DNA of 64,000 nt from contig CAVOSX010000008.1 in assembly GCA_963699015.1 (NCBI GenBank), positions 372,001 through 436,000 of the forward strand, in the 5' to 3' direction. Position 1 is the first letter of the stretch. Each line of letters begins with the position of its first letter. This DNA is from PALSA-505 sp963699015. Lineage in GTDB: Bacteria > Actinomycetota > Actinomycetes > Streptosporangiales > Streptosporangiaceae. A program made the translations under genes and the position numbers. Shown piece by piece: positions 44,211-53,526 of this stretch. Under the pieces are notes generated by a model, which saw nothing but the letters and a program-made list of their open reading frames with translations, was not told where the DNA came from and searched no databases.

Positions 44211-47200
44211 ATGAACGCGGTCACCGACGGATGGCAGCCGGGCAGGCTCGCGCAACTGATCGCGACCAGGGGCGGTCGCGCGGCGCCGGAGGCCCCGTTC
44301 GTGATCGAGCACCGGGAAGCCCTGATCTACATGCTGTGCCAGGCCGCCGAGCTGGAGCACGGCATCATGTGCCAGTACCTGTTCGCGGCGTTCTCGATGA
44401 AGCAGGCCGAAGACGAGGGCCTGACCACGGACGAGCTGGCCGCGGTCACCCGCTGGCGCAAGCAGATCTCGCACGTGGCCACCCAGGAGATGCTGCACCT
44501 GGCGCTGGTGCAGAACCTGCTGTCGGCCATCGGCTCGGCCCCGCACATGACCAGGCCGAACCTGCCGCACCCGGCCGGCCACTACCCGGCGGGTGTGCAG
44601 CTGGCCCTGCTGCCGTTCGGCGAGAGGGCGCTACGCCACTTCATGTTCCTCGAGCGCCCGGAGGGCATGGACATCAGCGACGCCGCGGGGCTCGCCGCGG
44701 TCGGCCGGGCGATGCCGCACAAGAACGAGCGCGACATCGTCCCTACCGGGCAGGACTTCGCGACCGTCGGCCACCTGTACCGGTCGATCGAGGCGGGCTT
44801 CGCCCACCTTGCGGGCAAGTACGGCGAGCGCTGGCTGTTCGTCGGGCCGCCGCGGGCCCAGGCCACCGAGCAGCATTTCACCTGGCCGGAACTGGTTGCC
44901 GTGACCGACCTGGCCAGTGCGCAGCGCGCCATCGACACGATCCTGGAGCAGGGTGAGGGCCCGCGCGGCCAATGGCGAGACGCCCACTTCGGGCAGTTCG
45001 TCGAGATCCTCGACGAGTACGAGCAGATGTCGGCGGACAACCCGGCTTTCACGCCGGCCCGGCCGGTGATCGCCGTCAACGTGCGCCCCTGCCCGCCCCC
45101 GATCGAGGTGCCGCTCATCACCGACCGGCTGACAGCCCGGGTCACCGACCTGTTCAACGTGGGCTACGAGATCCTGCTGCAGATCTTCGAGCGGTTCTTC
45201 GCGCACACCGAGGAGACCGACGCCCAGCTCAAGGTGCTGGCCGACGCCACGGTCACGCTGATGCTGGGTGTGATCAAGCCGCTCGGCGACCTGATCACCA
45301 CCATGCCCGCCGGACCGGAATACGACGGCGAGACGGCCGGCCCCAGCTTCGAGCTGTTCTACGAGGACGACTACCTGATGCCGCACCGCGAGGCTGCCTG
45401 GGCGCTGCTGGCCGAGCGGCTGGACGAGGCAGCCTGGCTCTGCACGGAGATCGAGTCCGCGGCGGGCACCCGGATCGCCGGCCGGCTCGCGCCGGTGGTC
45501 GATGCGCTGAACGGGATCGCCGCCAGCCTCGCCGCGCACCTGCCCGCCGATCACCCGCAGGCCCGGCAGGCCGCTGTAGCGGCCCGGACCGTCAAGCCCG
45601 GAGAACTCCGCGCCGCCGCGGCCCGCGCGGACGAGCTGGCCGCCGCCGTCGGCGGAGCGCCCGGCGACCTGGCCGCCCTGTTCCGGACGGCGTACTCGGC
45701 CGTAATGGCGGCCGGCTCCCGGCCGCCCCTTGGCGATTTCGTGCCCCGGCTGGCCGACAGCGTGCTGCGCCCGCTGTCCGATGTCCTACGCCGCGTTCCG
45801 GACGGCACCGAGCCGGCCGCCGGCGATGAGCCCGCCTCCACTGCGGGCCAGGCTCAGGCGGCGCCGCCCGGCGCGGACGCGTCAGCCGGCGACCTGGTCT
45901 GGCAGGCGGCGCAATCGGCCACCCGGCTGCGTACGTCGCTGGGCCTGGCCGGGGACTGCCCGCCCGGGCTGGCCGAGGCGACCGCGGCGCTGCAGGCCCT
46001 GGCCTGCGACCTGGTCGCCGGGTCGCAGGCACGGCAGCGGAAGGCGCGGCTGCGGGATCTCCAGGACCGCCTCCCGGCCACGGTACAGACGGCACGGAAC
46101 GGCCCCTACCTGGTGACGAACGTCCCGCACGTGCTCACCCACCTGGGCGAGGAGCTGCAGGCCCCGCCGCAGCTCGCACTGTGCCGGTGCGGCGGCTCGG
46201 CCCGCAAGCCGTCCTGCGACGGCAGTTGCGCCAGCAACGGGTTCAGCGACGCCAAGGACCCGAACCGGGTGCCGGACCGGCGCGACACCTACCCAGGACA
46301 GCACGTCACGATCTTCGACAACCGGGGCCTGTGCCAGCATTCGGGCTTCTGCACCGACCGGGTGGCTGGCGTCTTCCGGGCCGGCCAGGAGCCGTTCATC
46401 GCGCCCAGCGGCGGCCGGATGGACGAGATCATCATGGCCGTGCGCGACTGCCCGTCCGGGGCGCTCAGCTTCGGCTTCGGCGACACCGAGGACCGCGCCG
46501 AGACGGACTGGGATAACGCCAGGGAACCCGCCGTCGAGATCACCAGGGACGGGCCGTACCGGATCACCGGCGGCATCGAGCTCATCGACGCCGACGGTAA
46601 GCCGATGCCCCGCAACGCCGGCGCGTCGCTCGAGCACTACGCGCTCTGCCGGTGCGGGCACTCGCAGAACAAGCCCTACTGCAGCGGCATGCACTGGTAC
46701 GTCGGCTTCCGCGACCCGCAGCCCAGCGCGGAGCCGACGCTGTTCGAGTGGGCCGGCGGCCGGGGCGCGCTGACCCGGATGAACCGGCTGCTGTATGAGA
46801 AGCACGTGGCCGCCGACCCCGAGGTCGCGGCCGCGTTCGCGAGCATGCCGCCCGGCTACCCCGAGTACGAGGCGGCCAGGATGAGCGAGATCTTCGGCGG
46901 CCCGCCCCGCGATGGCCACGACGGTGGCGGCCCGGACGGCGGCGACAGCCGGGCGTTCACCGCTGAGCTGACCGAGGATCAGCGAGCCCGGTGGGTCGCG
47001 ATGGCCGGCCAGGCCGCTACCGAGGCCGGCCTGCCCGCCGATCCGCCTTTCCGCGCCGCGCTCGCCGCCTACCTCGAGTGGGATTCCCGCCAGGCCCAGG
47101 TACGGCCGCAGGACAGCACGGCGGAGCACGCCGGGCCCGGCCCGCAGGCCGCGAGCCGCCAGGTCCCGCGCTGGGACTGGACCGCCGCCGGCCCGCCCGA

Positions 47201-47492
47201 CGTCGCGGCGGCCAGCGCCGACAGCGGCCAGGACGGCCAGCCCGCGCAGGTGCCGCTGCCCGGGCCCGGCGAGGCGGTGAGCTTCGGCGCTCACATCCGC
47301 CCGCTGTTCCGCGAGCGGGACCGGCAGTCGATGTCGTTCGCGTTCGACCTGGGGTCGGTCGATGACGTGCGGGCTCACTCGGCCGGGATCCTCCAGCGGC
47401 TCCGCGACGGCTCGATGCCCTGCGACGGCGCCTGGCCTGAGGACCGGGTCGCCGTTTTCCAGCGCTGGACCGAGTCCGGCCAGCAGGACTAG
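44211..47492 (+). CDS. Multi-domain iron protein: ferritin-like, two CDGSH, 4Fe-4S and globin-like domains
   Basis: A 1093-residue cytoplasmic protein; ATG at 44211 follows GAGGGG. Residues 30-400 are a ferritin-like di-iron domain of the VioB/iminophenyl-pyruvate dimer synthase type (AELEH at 46-50 and E93-x2-H96). Residues 630-680 are a CDGSH domain with C658, C660, C669, but C673 where His is expected. Residues 700-755 are a Fer4_19 4Fe-4S domain (C708-x5-C714, C747). Residues 780-832 are a second CDGSH (C813, C815, C824, H828). Residues 845-960 are truncated-haemoglobin-like (LTEDQRARW), with no obvious proximal His. Residues 1024-1087 are the module FGAHIRPLF to MPCDGAWP. The fusion suggests internal electron transfer to the di-iron site. 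Confidence 0.85.
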   Translation: MNAVTDGWQPGRLAQLIATRGGRAAPEAPFVIEHREALIYMLCQAAELEHGIMCQYLFAAFSMKQAEDEGLTTDELAAVTRWRKQISHVATQEMLHLALVQNLLSAIGSAPHMTRPNLPHPAGHYPAGVQLALLPFGERALRHFMFLERPEGMDISDAAGLAAVGRAMPHKNERDIVPTGQDFATVGHLYRSIEAGFAHLAGKYGERWLFVGPPRAQATEQHFTWPELVAVTDLASAQRAIDTILEQGEGPRGQWRDAHFGQFVEILDEYEQMSADNPAFTPARPVIAVNVRPCPPPIEVPLITDRLTARVTDLFNVGYEILLQIFERFFAHTEETDAQLKVLADATVTLMLGVIKPLGDLITTMPAGPEYDGETAGPSFELFYEDDYLMPHREAAWALLAERLDEAAWLCTEIESAAGTRIAGRLAPVVDALNGIAASLAAHLPADHPQARQAAVAARTVKPGELRAAAARADELAAAVGGAPGDLAALFRTAYSAVMAAGSRPPLGDFVPRLADSVLRPLSDVLRRVPDGTEPAAGDEPASTAGQAQAAPPGADASAGDLVWQAAQSATRLRTSLGLAGDCPPGLAEATAALQALACDLVAGSQARQRKARLRDLQDRLPATVQTARNGPYLVTNVPHVLTHLGEELQAPPQLALCRCGGSARKPSCDGSCASNGFSDAKDPNRVPDRRDTYPGQHVTIFDNRGLCQHSGFCTDRVAGVFRAGQEPFIAPSGGRMDEIIMAVRDCPSGALSFGFGDTEDRAETDWDNAREPAVEITRDGPYRITGGIELIDADGKPMPRNAGASLEHYALCRCGHSQNKPYCSGMHWYVGFRDPQPSAEPTLFEWAGGRGALTRMNRLLYEKHVAADPEVAAAFASMPPGYPEYEAARMSEIFGGPPRDGHDGGGPDGGDSRAFTAELTEDQRARWVAMAGQAATEAGLPADPPFRAALAAYLEWDSRQAQVRPQDSTAEHAGPGPQAASRQVPRWDWTAAGPPDVAAASADSGQDGQPAQVPLPGPGEAVSFGAHIRPLFRERDRQSMSFAFDLGSVDDVRAHSAGILQRLRDGSMPCDGAWPEDRVAVFQRWTESGQQD

Positions 47493-47607
47493 GGCTGTTC
47501 CGTCAGCGCGGGGCGTTTGCGTCGCTTGGCAGTGTCAATGCCCGCCTTAACGGAGGGAGGCCGGCCAGGCGGGCCGGGCCGGACACCGGCGGGGCGGGAC
47601 GCGACGA

Positions 47608-47631
47608 GGGGACCGCCCGGGGGCGGTCCCC
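47608..47631. terminator. Perfect hairpin between convergent genes (first of two)
   Basis: GGGGACCGCC and GGCGGTCCCC pair perfectly around CGGG. It follows the iron-protein gene by 115 bp and precedes the end of the convergent secreted-protein gene. Confidence 0.7.
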
Positions 47632-47637
47632 TCGCCA

Positions 47638-47658
47638 GGCGCCGGTGTCACCGGCGCC
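47638..47658. terminator. Perfect hairpin between convergent genes (second of two)
   Basis: GGCGCCGGTG and CACCGGCGCC pair perfectly across a single T, 6 bp after the first hairpin. The tandem pair would block transcription from both sides. Confidence 0.6.
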
Positions 47659-47679
47659 CGAGGCCATCACCTGCAGGGG

Positions 47680-49365
47680 CTATCCCTGCGGGCACGGGTT
47701 GGGAATGATGTTGCGGAAATCGTTCAAGAGCTCTGCGGTATGACCGCCCTTCTGCGTGTAGGACTGCTGGAGCAGCGTGCCGTACTGGCCGTTCTGCCCG
47801 AAGTTGCTGATTTCTCTCGGGATGTCGTTACCGAACTGCCAGTAGCAGCCCAGCGCGGTCTTGATCCTGGTCGTTGAGTAGAAGGGATAGAACACGGCCG
47901 GCAGGCCCGAATCGGTCTGCGGGATCAGCGTGCAGCCCACGCCGGTAACCGTGTTACAGGTGGATTCGATCGCCGGCAAGTCGGCTTCGAATCCGATTTG
48001 TGAATACTGTTTCGCGTAGAACGGGCCTGTCGCGGGACTGGAGAGGCGGAACGGCGTCGGGTGAAGCCTGGTGTTGCCGTTTGGCCACAGCCGCTGGTAC
48101 GAGGCGCCGTCGAACCCGGTGTTGGTGAAGGTACAGCCGCTCACCTTGAACACCAGCGCCTCCTTGCCCGGGAAGCAGAAGAGGTCGTCGCCGTCCGCTG
48201 GCTGCTTGTTGACGCCCCGCCCCTCGCTGTTGCCCTTCGGGCAGACGGTGGGGTTGCCGTTGGGCAAGAGGCCGAACGGGGTGGCCGGAATCTTCTTCGG
48301 GCCGCTGCAGAACTGGAAGTGCCCGATCTCGGTGTCGAACGCGACGTTGTACGAGCCCGCGGCCCACGTGACACGGGTCTTCGTGGACGACGTGCTGTAC
48401 ATGGGGTGGAAGTTATACGGAATGGCGGTGCAGGACGTCCCGTTGGGGTCGTACTTAATCTGCGCGAACCCGTTCGCCTTGCTGGCCGTCATGAACCCGC
48501 TCTGCCCCGTGCTGTGGTCATTGATCGTGACCTTCAGGCCGTTCGGGGTATCGGTGAAGGCCACCCTCAGGTGGTCGCCCGGATTCATGAACAGGTCCCT
48601 GCGGGGGCTGGGCGTGAAGGTGCCGGCGGTGGTCGCGTCCACCGGGTTGGCCGGACCGGTCGACTTGCCGTTCTTGGTGATGAAGGCGAAGTTGACGTAC
48701 TCCTCGCCCACCTTGTTCAAGCAGGCCGTGTTGTTCGCCTTGCCGGTCACCGGGTTGAGCGACAGGCTGTCGATGTTCATCGCGGCGCACCAGTGGGTTG
48801 GGTCACACGAGCTGGCGCCCACGGCTTTCTGCCAGGTCGGCCACGGGATCCAGCCGGGCGGGTAGAACTGCATCTCCATGAAGGCCTGGCCCACGTGCTT
48901 GGGGGAGAACGTGGGATCGAGGATGTTCTTGTCGCTGTCCGGCGGGCAGGTCTTCACCTGCAGCGGGTACGACTGCGTGTCGCACATGGCCATGCCGAAC
49001 CAGTCAGCCCCGCTGAGCTCGAAGGAGTAGGACTTGTTCACCTTGTTGGGGTTGCTCGCCGAGGGGTCCTTGGGCAGCACCACGTTATAGCTCATGTGGT
49101 TGCCCGAGCCGGGCACGTTCGAGTTGAACAGCACCGAGGGCTCGTCGTGGCCGACGTAGTGGCCGAACACATTGTCGGAGTTCGCCACCTCGGTGCACAT
49201 GGCGCTCGATTGCGCGCAGTTGATGTGCGCGTGCTGACTCATCGACGTTTGGTGGCGTGCCTGCGTGGTCGCGCCGGCCTGCGAAACGGCGCCGCTGGCC
49301 ACGACGGGCGTGATGGCCATTGCTCCCGCTACCGCCACCATCGTTAATGTCCTGAACGGTCTCAT
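47680..49365 (-). CDS. Large secreted protein, unknown function
   Basis: A 561-residue protein. ATG at 49365 has AAGGAG eight bases upstream; residues 1-32 are a Sec signal peptide (MRPFRTLTMVAVAGAMAI). The mature part is rich in Asn, Thr, Gly and aromatic residues with about twenty Cys, suggesting a disulphide-stabilised beta-rich extracellular protein. Segments such as FMEMQFYPPGW and NPGDHLRVAF recur in actinomycete and fungal secreted proteins of unknown role; a jelly-roll/concanavalin-like fold is possible. It lies 146 bp downstream of a secreted penicillin acylase on the same strand. No enzyme motif was recognised. Confidence 0.75.
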   Translation of the reverse strand: MRPFRTLTMVAVAGAMAITPVVASGAVSQAGATTQARHQTSMSQHAHINCAQSSAMCTEVANSDNVFGHYVGHDEPSVLFNSNVPGSGNHMSYNVVLPKDPSASNPNKVNKSYSFELSGADWFGMAMCDTQSYPLQVKTCPPDSDKNILDPTFSPKHVGQAFMEMQFYPPGWIPWPTWQKAVGASSCDPTHWCAAMNIDSLSLNPVTGKANNTACLNKVGEEYVNFAFITKNGKSTGPANPVDATTAGTFTPSPRRDLFMNPGDHLRVAFTDTPNGLKVTINDHSTGQSGFMTASKANGFAQIKYDPNGTSCTAIPYNFHPMYSTSSTKTRVTWAAGSYNVAFDTEIGHFQFCSGPKKIPATPFGLLPNGNPTVCPKGNSEGRGVNKQPADGDDLFCFPGKEALVFKVSGCTFTNTGFDGASYQRLWPNGNTRLHPTPFRLSSPATGPFYAKQYSQIGFEADLPAIESTCNTVTGVGCTLIPQTDSGLPAVFYPFYSTTRIKTALGCYWQFGNDIPREISNFGQNGQYGTLLQQSYTQKGGHTAELLNDFRNIIPNPCPQG

Positions 49366-49511
49366 GCCCCAACTCCTTGTGTGGATGAAGCCGCGGCGGG
49401 CTGGCCTCCGCCAAGCCCGCGCACCCATGTGCCCGGGTGTGGGCACGGTGCCAGGATGACACCGTGCGCGGAGCCCGTCCATACCGCGCGGGCAAAGGAG
49501 TTGCGCGTCGT

Positions 49512-52280
49512 TCAGCGGGGGCGATGCGCGGGGAATGACACGACCTGCTGGAAGGTCGGCCGGTTTTGCCAGGGGATGTCTGGCTGGCCGACAATTCCCA
49601 GGGTCTGGAAGCCGATAGCGTCGTACTGCGGCATCGTCAGCCCGGCCGCCGCGGTATTCGCGTCCGCCGTCCACAAAGGTACGTTGACGGATCCATTATT
49701 GGCCTTCACCAAAGCCTGGTAGGTGGCTTTCAGCGCGGCGTCCAGCGCCGGGCCGCAGTGCCGCAGGCCACCCTGGCCGCACAGCCTGGACGTCACGGCG
49801 GGGCTGAAGGGCCGGGCGACCCGCTGGCCCATCATCTGATCCAGGGCCTTGACGGCATAGCCCTCCCAGCCTCCGTCGTAGGCGCTGCCTAGGTGGGCGC
49901 CGCCGTTGAATGGCTCGTTGACGAACCCCATCGGGAAGACCTTGTACCCGCCCGAGGTCGCGCCGCCCGCCGCGAACACCGGGTCGAAGATGGCCCGGAT
50001 GACGGCAGGCATGAGCTGGTCGTTGATGGCTACGGCGGCGGCCTGCTCGTACTGCGCATCGCCTGGCGCGGAGAGGATCCGGTGCGCCCCGGTGGAGTAC
50101 CAGACCCTCAGCGCGGCCAGCATCTGGCGAACGCCGGGCGGTTCGTGCCGCCCGCGGATCGCGGCGAGCAGCGCCGGGCCGATCGTGACGCCGTCCAGGT
50201 CCTGGGTGGCCGCGGTCTCCATCGCCTTGACCAGGTCCGCCCGGGTGACCTTCCCGTCGTGCAGCGCGAACTGATGCCGGATCTGGTCGGTGAGCAGTTG
50301 CACCCGGTACACCGGCCCGTAGCCGTACTCGCTGTCGGACGCGGAGAAGCCGGGGGCCGGCTTGTTGTTCCAGCTGTCGAAGAATCCCTGCGGCGGGTCG
50401 ATCTCGTGCACGTGCTTCGAGGCGGGCAGGAATCCCCGCCACTCGGATCCTCCGGTGCCCCAGGTCGGCAGGTTGGGATCCACGTCCGGGGCCCGCACCG
50501 GGTCACGCCCGCTGACGTAGTAGGCGATGTCCCGGTTATCGACGTAGAACCAGTTGAACGTGTAGTCGACCTCGCTGGCCCCGGCCATCCACGACTTGGC
50601 GTTGTGGGTAAGCGCCGGCTGCCCCCAGTGCAGGAAGCCGATCACGGAGTCCACGTCGTGGTTGTAGGTGGACCGCTGGTCGACCACCGCCACGGGCTTG
50701 CCGTGCCGGGCCGTGGTCCAGCCCTGGACCACGCCATGCACGGTCAGGTGGATCTCGTGGGAGGGTCCGTTGCCGTCCGGGAACTGCTCGTTGACCATGG
50801 GGATGCACTTGCCGCGGAACAGGTAGAAGGTTCCCGTAGGCGAGACCGGGCCGCCGCGCGGGTTGCAGATCAGCTCCAGGCGCTGGTCGGTCAAGTCGCT
50901 TCCCGCGGAGGTGGCCGACCACGCGTAGTCGACGCCGCGGCCCAGCTCGATGAAGCCGGTGCCGGGGAAGGACGCACCCTCGGCGTCGTAGCTGGGGGAG
51001 TGCAGGTCCTCCTGCATGAGGATCCCGGGGGCAAAGTACGACACCTGGGGGCCGAAGACCGCGATCGGGTGCCCGTCGGCCGAGTGGCCCGCGCCGACGA
51101 CCAGCGCGTTGCTCATCTGGGACGGGAACCGCAGCAGGGCCTCGATGTCCGACAGCCCCAGCCTGCCGGCCGCGGTCCCCGCCGTGCAGCCGTGCGTGGT
51201 GTCGGCGGGGCCGCCCTTGAGCGGGGCGCCGGGGTGGTCGGGAATGGCGATGGTCGCCGGGTTGACGTGCCGCGGGATCTCGTAGCGGAACGACTTGTCC
51301 ACCACGGTCGTCGGGGCGGCCGGGTCGTTCTGCTCCTTGAACTGGGTGAAGGCGGCCGCTCCCGTCGGCCGGCCGAGCTGGCCCTGCAGGTACCGCAGCA
51401 GCGCCGCGTTGCGGACCTCCCCGCCGCCTCCGTCGCCGAAGATGCCGCCGATGAGGGCGGCCACCGCGACGACGTCCGCCTGGGTCCATGGCCGGGGCGC
51501 GCCCAGCAGCGCGTACTCGACGGGCATGAGCGAGGAATTGGCTTTGGCCTGGGCGATGTACGCGTTGATGCCCCGCACGTAGCTGCGGATCATCGCCAGC
51601 GCGAGCCTGCCCTGCGCCCCGTACTCCCTCGGCAGGCTGTCGACCTGGGCGTTTGCCTGCGCGGTCGTGTAGGGGGCCAGCAGCAGTTCGTCGTGGTCCA
51701 TCTGCTCGTCGGCGCACGAAGGCCCGAGCAGCGAGGTGAGTGTCCCCGACCCGTAGTGCCGCAGCACGTCCATGAGGAACAGCCGGTCCTGCGCCTGCGC
51801 GTACCCGGCGCCGAACGCCAGCGCCGCGTTCGTCGCTCCGTAGATGTGCGGGATGTCGTGGGGGCCCCGGTAGATCACGACCGGCACCGCGGGCGAGGGA
51901 TGCTCAGTGCTGATGACCTGGCCAGGCCGCACGCCGAACGACTCGTCGAGGTAGTACTGGCTGAGCGCGGAATTGGTCAGTGACCGGTAGCCGAACTCCA
52001 GGTTCTCGTAGGGCGCGAGCTGGTCCTGGCTGTCCGGCGGCCGCACGCCGGTCTTCTCGAACCGCTTGAACTGGGCCAGGTTGACCAGCCCGTTCTCCCC
52101 GGCGGGCAGGATATCCATGGCCTGGCCAGCGGCGAAGTCATCGGCCCGGTAGGTGGGCTGCGGGGAGTACCCGCCGGCGCCGGGCGCCGCCAGCGCCGGC
52201 GGGGCAGTGAGGCTCAAGGCGATCGCAACGGCGGTCGTGACCGGCCACCACAGGCGTCCCAGTGCGCGCATGGCTCGCAT
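49512..52280 (-). CDS. Secreted penicillin acylase family Ntn-hydrolase
   Basis: A 922-residue precursor with a signal peptide (residues 1-32, ending PALAAPG). Penicillin amidases self-cleave to expose an N-terminal Ser on the beta chain; here that is S390 in QMSNALVVGAG. The alpha chain (about 33-389) has the family sequence DIPHIYG and a GYAQAQDRLFLMDVLRHYGSG region. The beta chain includes NRDIAYYVSG. In actinomycetes such enzymes cleave penicillins, acyl-homoserine lactones or cyclic lipopeptides; the substrate is unknown. ATG at 52280 (or 52271). Confidence 0.87.
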   Translation of the reverse strand: MRAMRALGRLWWPVTTAVAIALSLTAPPALAAPGAGGYSPQPTYRADDFAAGQAMDILPAGENGLVNLAQFKRFEKTGVRPPDSQDQLAPYENLEFGYRSLTNSALSQYYLDESFGVRPGQVISTEHPSPAVPVVIYRGPHDIPHIYGATNAALAFGAGYAQAQDRLFLMDVLRHYGSGTLTSLLGPSCADEQMDHDELLLAPYTTAQANAQVDSLPREYGAQGRLALAMIRSYVRGINAYIAQAKANSSLMPVEYALLGAPRPWTQADVVAVAALIGGIFGDGGGGEVRNAALLRYLQGQLGRPTGAAAFTQFKEQNDPAAPTTVVDKSFRYEIPRHVNPATIAIPDHPGAPLKGGPADTTHGCTAGTAAGRLGLSDIEALLRFPSQMSNALVVGAGHSADGHPIAVFGPQVSYFAPGILMQEDLHSPSYDAEGASFPGTGFIELGRGVDYAWSATSAGSDLTDQRLELICNPRGGPVSPTGTFYLFRGKCIPMVNEQFPDGNGPSHEIHLTVHGVVQGWTTARHGKPVAVVDQRSTYNHDVDSVIGFLHWGQPALTHNAKSWMAGASEVDYTFNWFYVDNRDIAYYVSGRDPVRAPDVDPNLPTWGTGGSEWRGFLPASKHVHEIDPPQGFFDSWNNKPAPGFSASDSEYGYGPVYRVQLLTDQIRHQFALHDGKVTRADLVKAMETAATQDLDGVTIGPALLAAIRGRHEPPGVRQMLAALRVWYSTGAHRILSAPGDAQYEQAAAVAINDQLMPAVIRAIFDPVFAAGGATSGGYKVFPMGFVNEPFNGGAHLGSAYDGGWEGYAVKALDQMMGQRVARPFSPAVTSRLCGQGGLRHCGPALDAALKATYQALVKANNGSVNVPLWTADANTAAAGLTMPQYDAIGFQTLGIVGQPDIPWQNRPTFQQVVSFPAHRPR

Positions 52281-52427
52281 CGTAACGGGCGGCCGGCGGA
52301 AGATCGAGGGGTGCCTGGGGCCGGGTCAGGTCTTTTCTCCCGCACGGCGCGGCCGCGGCCGCGGGGTACCGGCGGCCGGGCGCGGGATATCGTGTCTGGC
52401 TGAAGGACGGTCGGAGAGGGGTCGGGA

Positions 52428-53418
52428 ATGGGCGTGGCCGAGATTATCTCCAGGCGGCTGGCCGCGGGCGAGCTGCTGGTCATCGACGGCGGCACCGGCA
52501 CACAGCTGCAGGCCGAAGGCGTGCCGATGGACGACATCGCCTGGAGCGCGCGCGCCAACCTGGAGCAGCCCGACGTGGTGCAGCGCGTCCATGAGGACTA
52601 CATCCGGGCCGGCGCCGAGGTGATCATCGCGAATACCTTCGCGGCCAGCCGGGCGGCGCTGGAGCCCGCGGGGCTCGGCGGCCGCGTCGCCGAGGCCAAC
52701 CGCGCCGCGGTCGGCGCGGCGCAGCGGGCTCGCGAGGCTGCGGCCGACGGCCCGGTGGCGGTGGCCGGCTCGATGTCGTCGTTCTCCCCGATAGACATGG
52801 ACGCCGCTGCCCTGGGCCGGCCGCTGTCAAGGCCGTCCGCCGAGGATCCCCGCCTGCCCAGCCTTGCCGACTTCCGCGAGCAGGCGGGGCTGCTGGCCGA
52901 GGCAGGCGTTGATCTCATCGCGCTGGAGATGATCGACGGACGGGAGTACGGCCGTGCTGCCGTGTCGGCGGCCGTCGAGACCGGGCTGCCGGTCTGGCTC
53001 GGCATCAGCCCGGTCCGGCTGCCGGACGGTACCCTCGGCACCCTGCCCGAGCTGGGTGACGGGGAGAGCTTCGAGGAACTGCTGAGCGCGCTGGCCGAGC
53101 CCGGCGCTGGCCGCGGTCACCGTGATGCACGCCGAGCCCGGCTTGACCCTGGACGCGATCGAGATCATCCGGCGTCATTTCGCCGGGCCCATCGGGGTCT
53201 ACGCCGAGACGGGCGACTGGCAGCCGCCCAATTGGGTCTTCGGCGGCCTGACCGCCGACGAGTACCTTGGCCAGGCGCTCACCTGGGCGGACGGGGGAGC
53301 GCAGCTCATCGGCGGATGCTGCGGCGTCGGGCCCGGGCACATCCGGGCGCTTGCCGACGGGCTGGCCCGGCGGGGCCGTCAGGACGGCCAGGCCTCCCCA
53401 GCCGCAGCCGACGGGTAG
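52428..53418 (+). pseudogene. mmuM: Homocysteine S-methyltransferase with one frameshift
   Basis: ATG at 52428 begins a cobalamin-independent methyltransferase that would move methyl from S-methylmethionine or SAM to homocysteine. VIDGGTGTQLQ is the typical N-terminus, and the Zn-binding CC is in IGGCCGVGPGHI near the C-terminus. At about 53104 an extra G (CCCGGCGCTG) shifts the frame; removing it restores PALAAVTVMHAEPG. The downstream part is intact to 53418. The zinc Cys pair is thus cut off from the start unless the base is an assembly error. Confidence 0.78.
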
Positions 53419-53526
53419 CCGCAGGTCAGGTCGTTAGCGTGGCGGAGACGGCCGTCATTTCGGGCGGCCGGCGGGCCAGCCGACACCCCAGGCCGGCTCC
53501 TACGACCGACCCGGGGCGCGGTGACC

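Noticed and set aside
49512..52280. Beta-lactam biosynthetic gene cluster
   Set aside because: The acylase is alone: no isopenicillin N synthase, ACV synthetase or beta-lactamase is adjacent.
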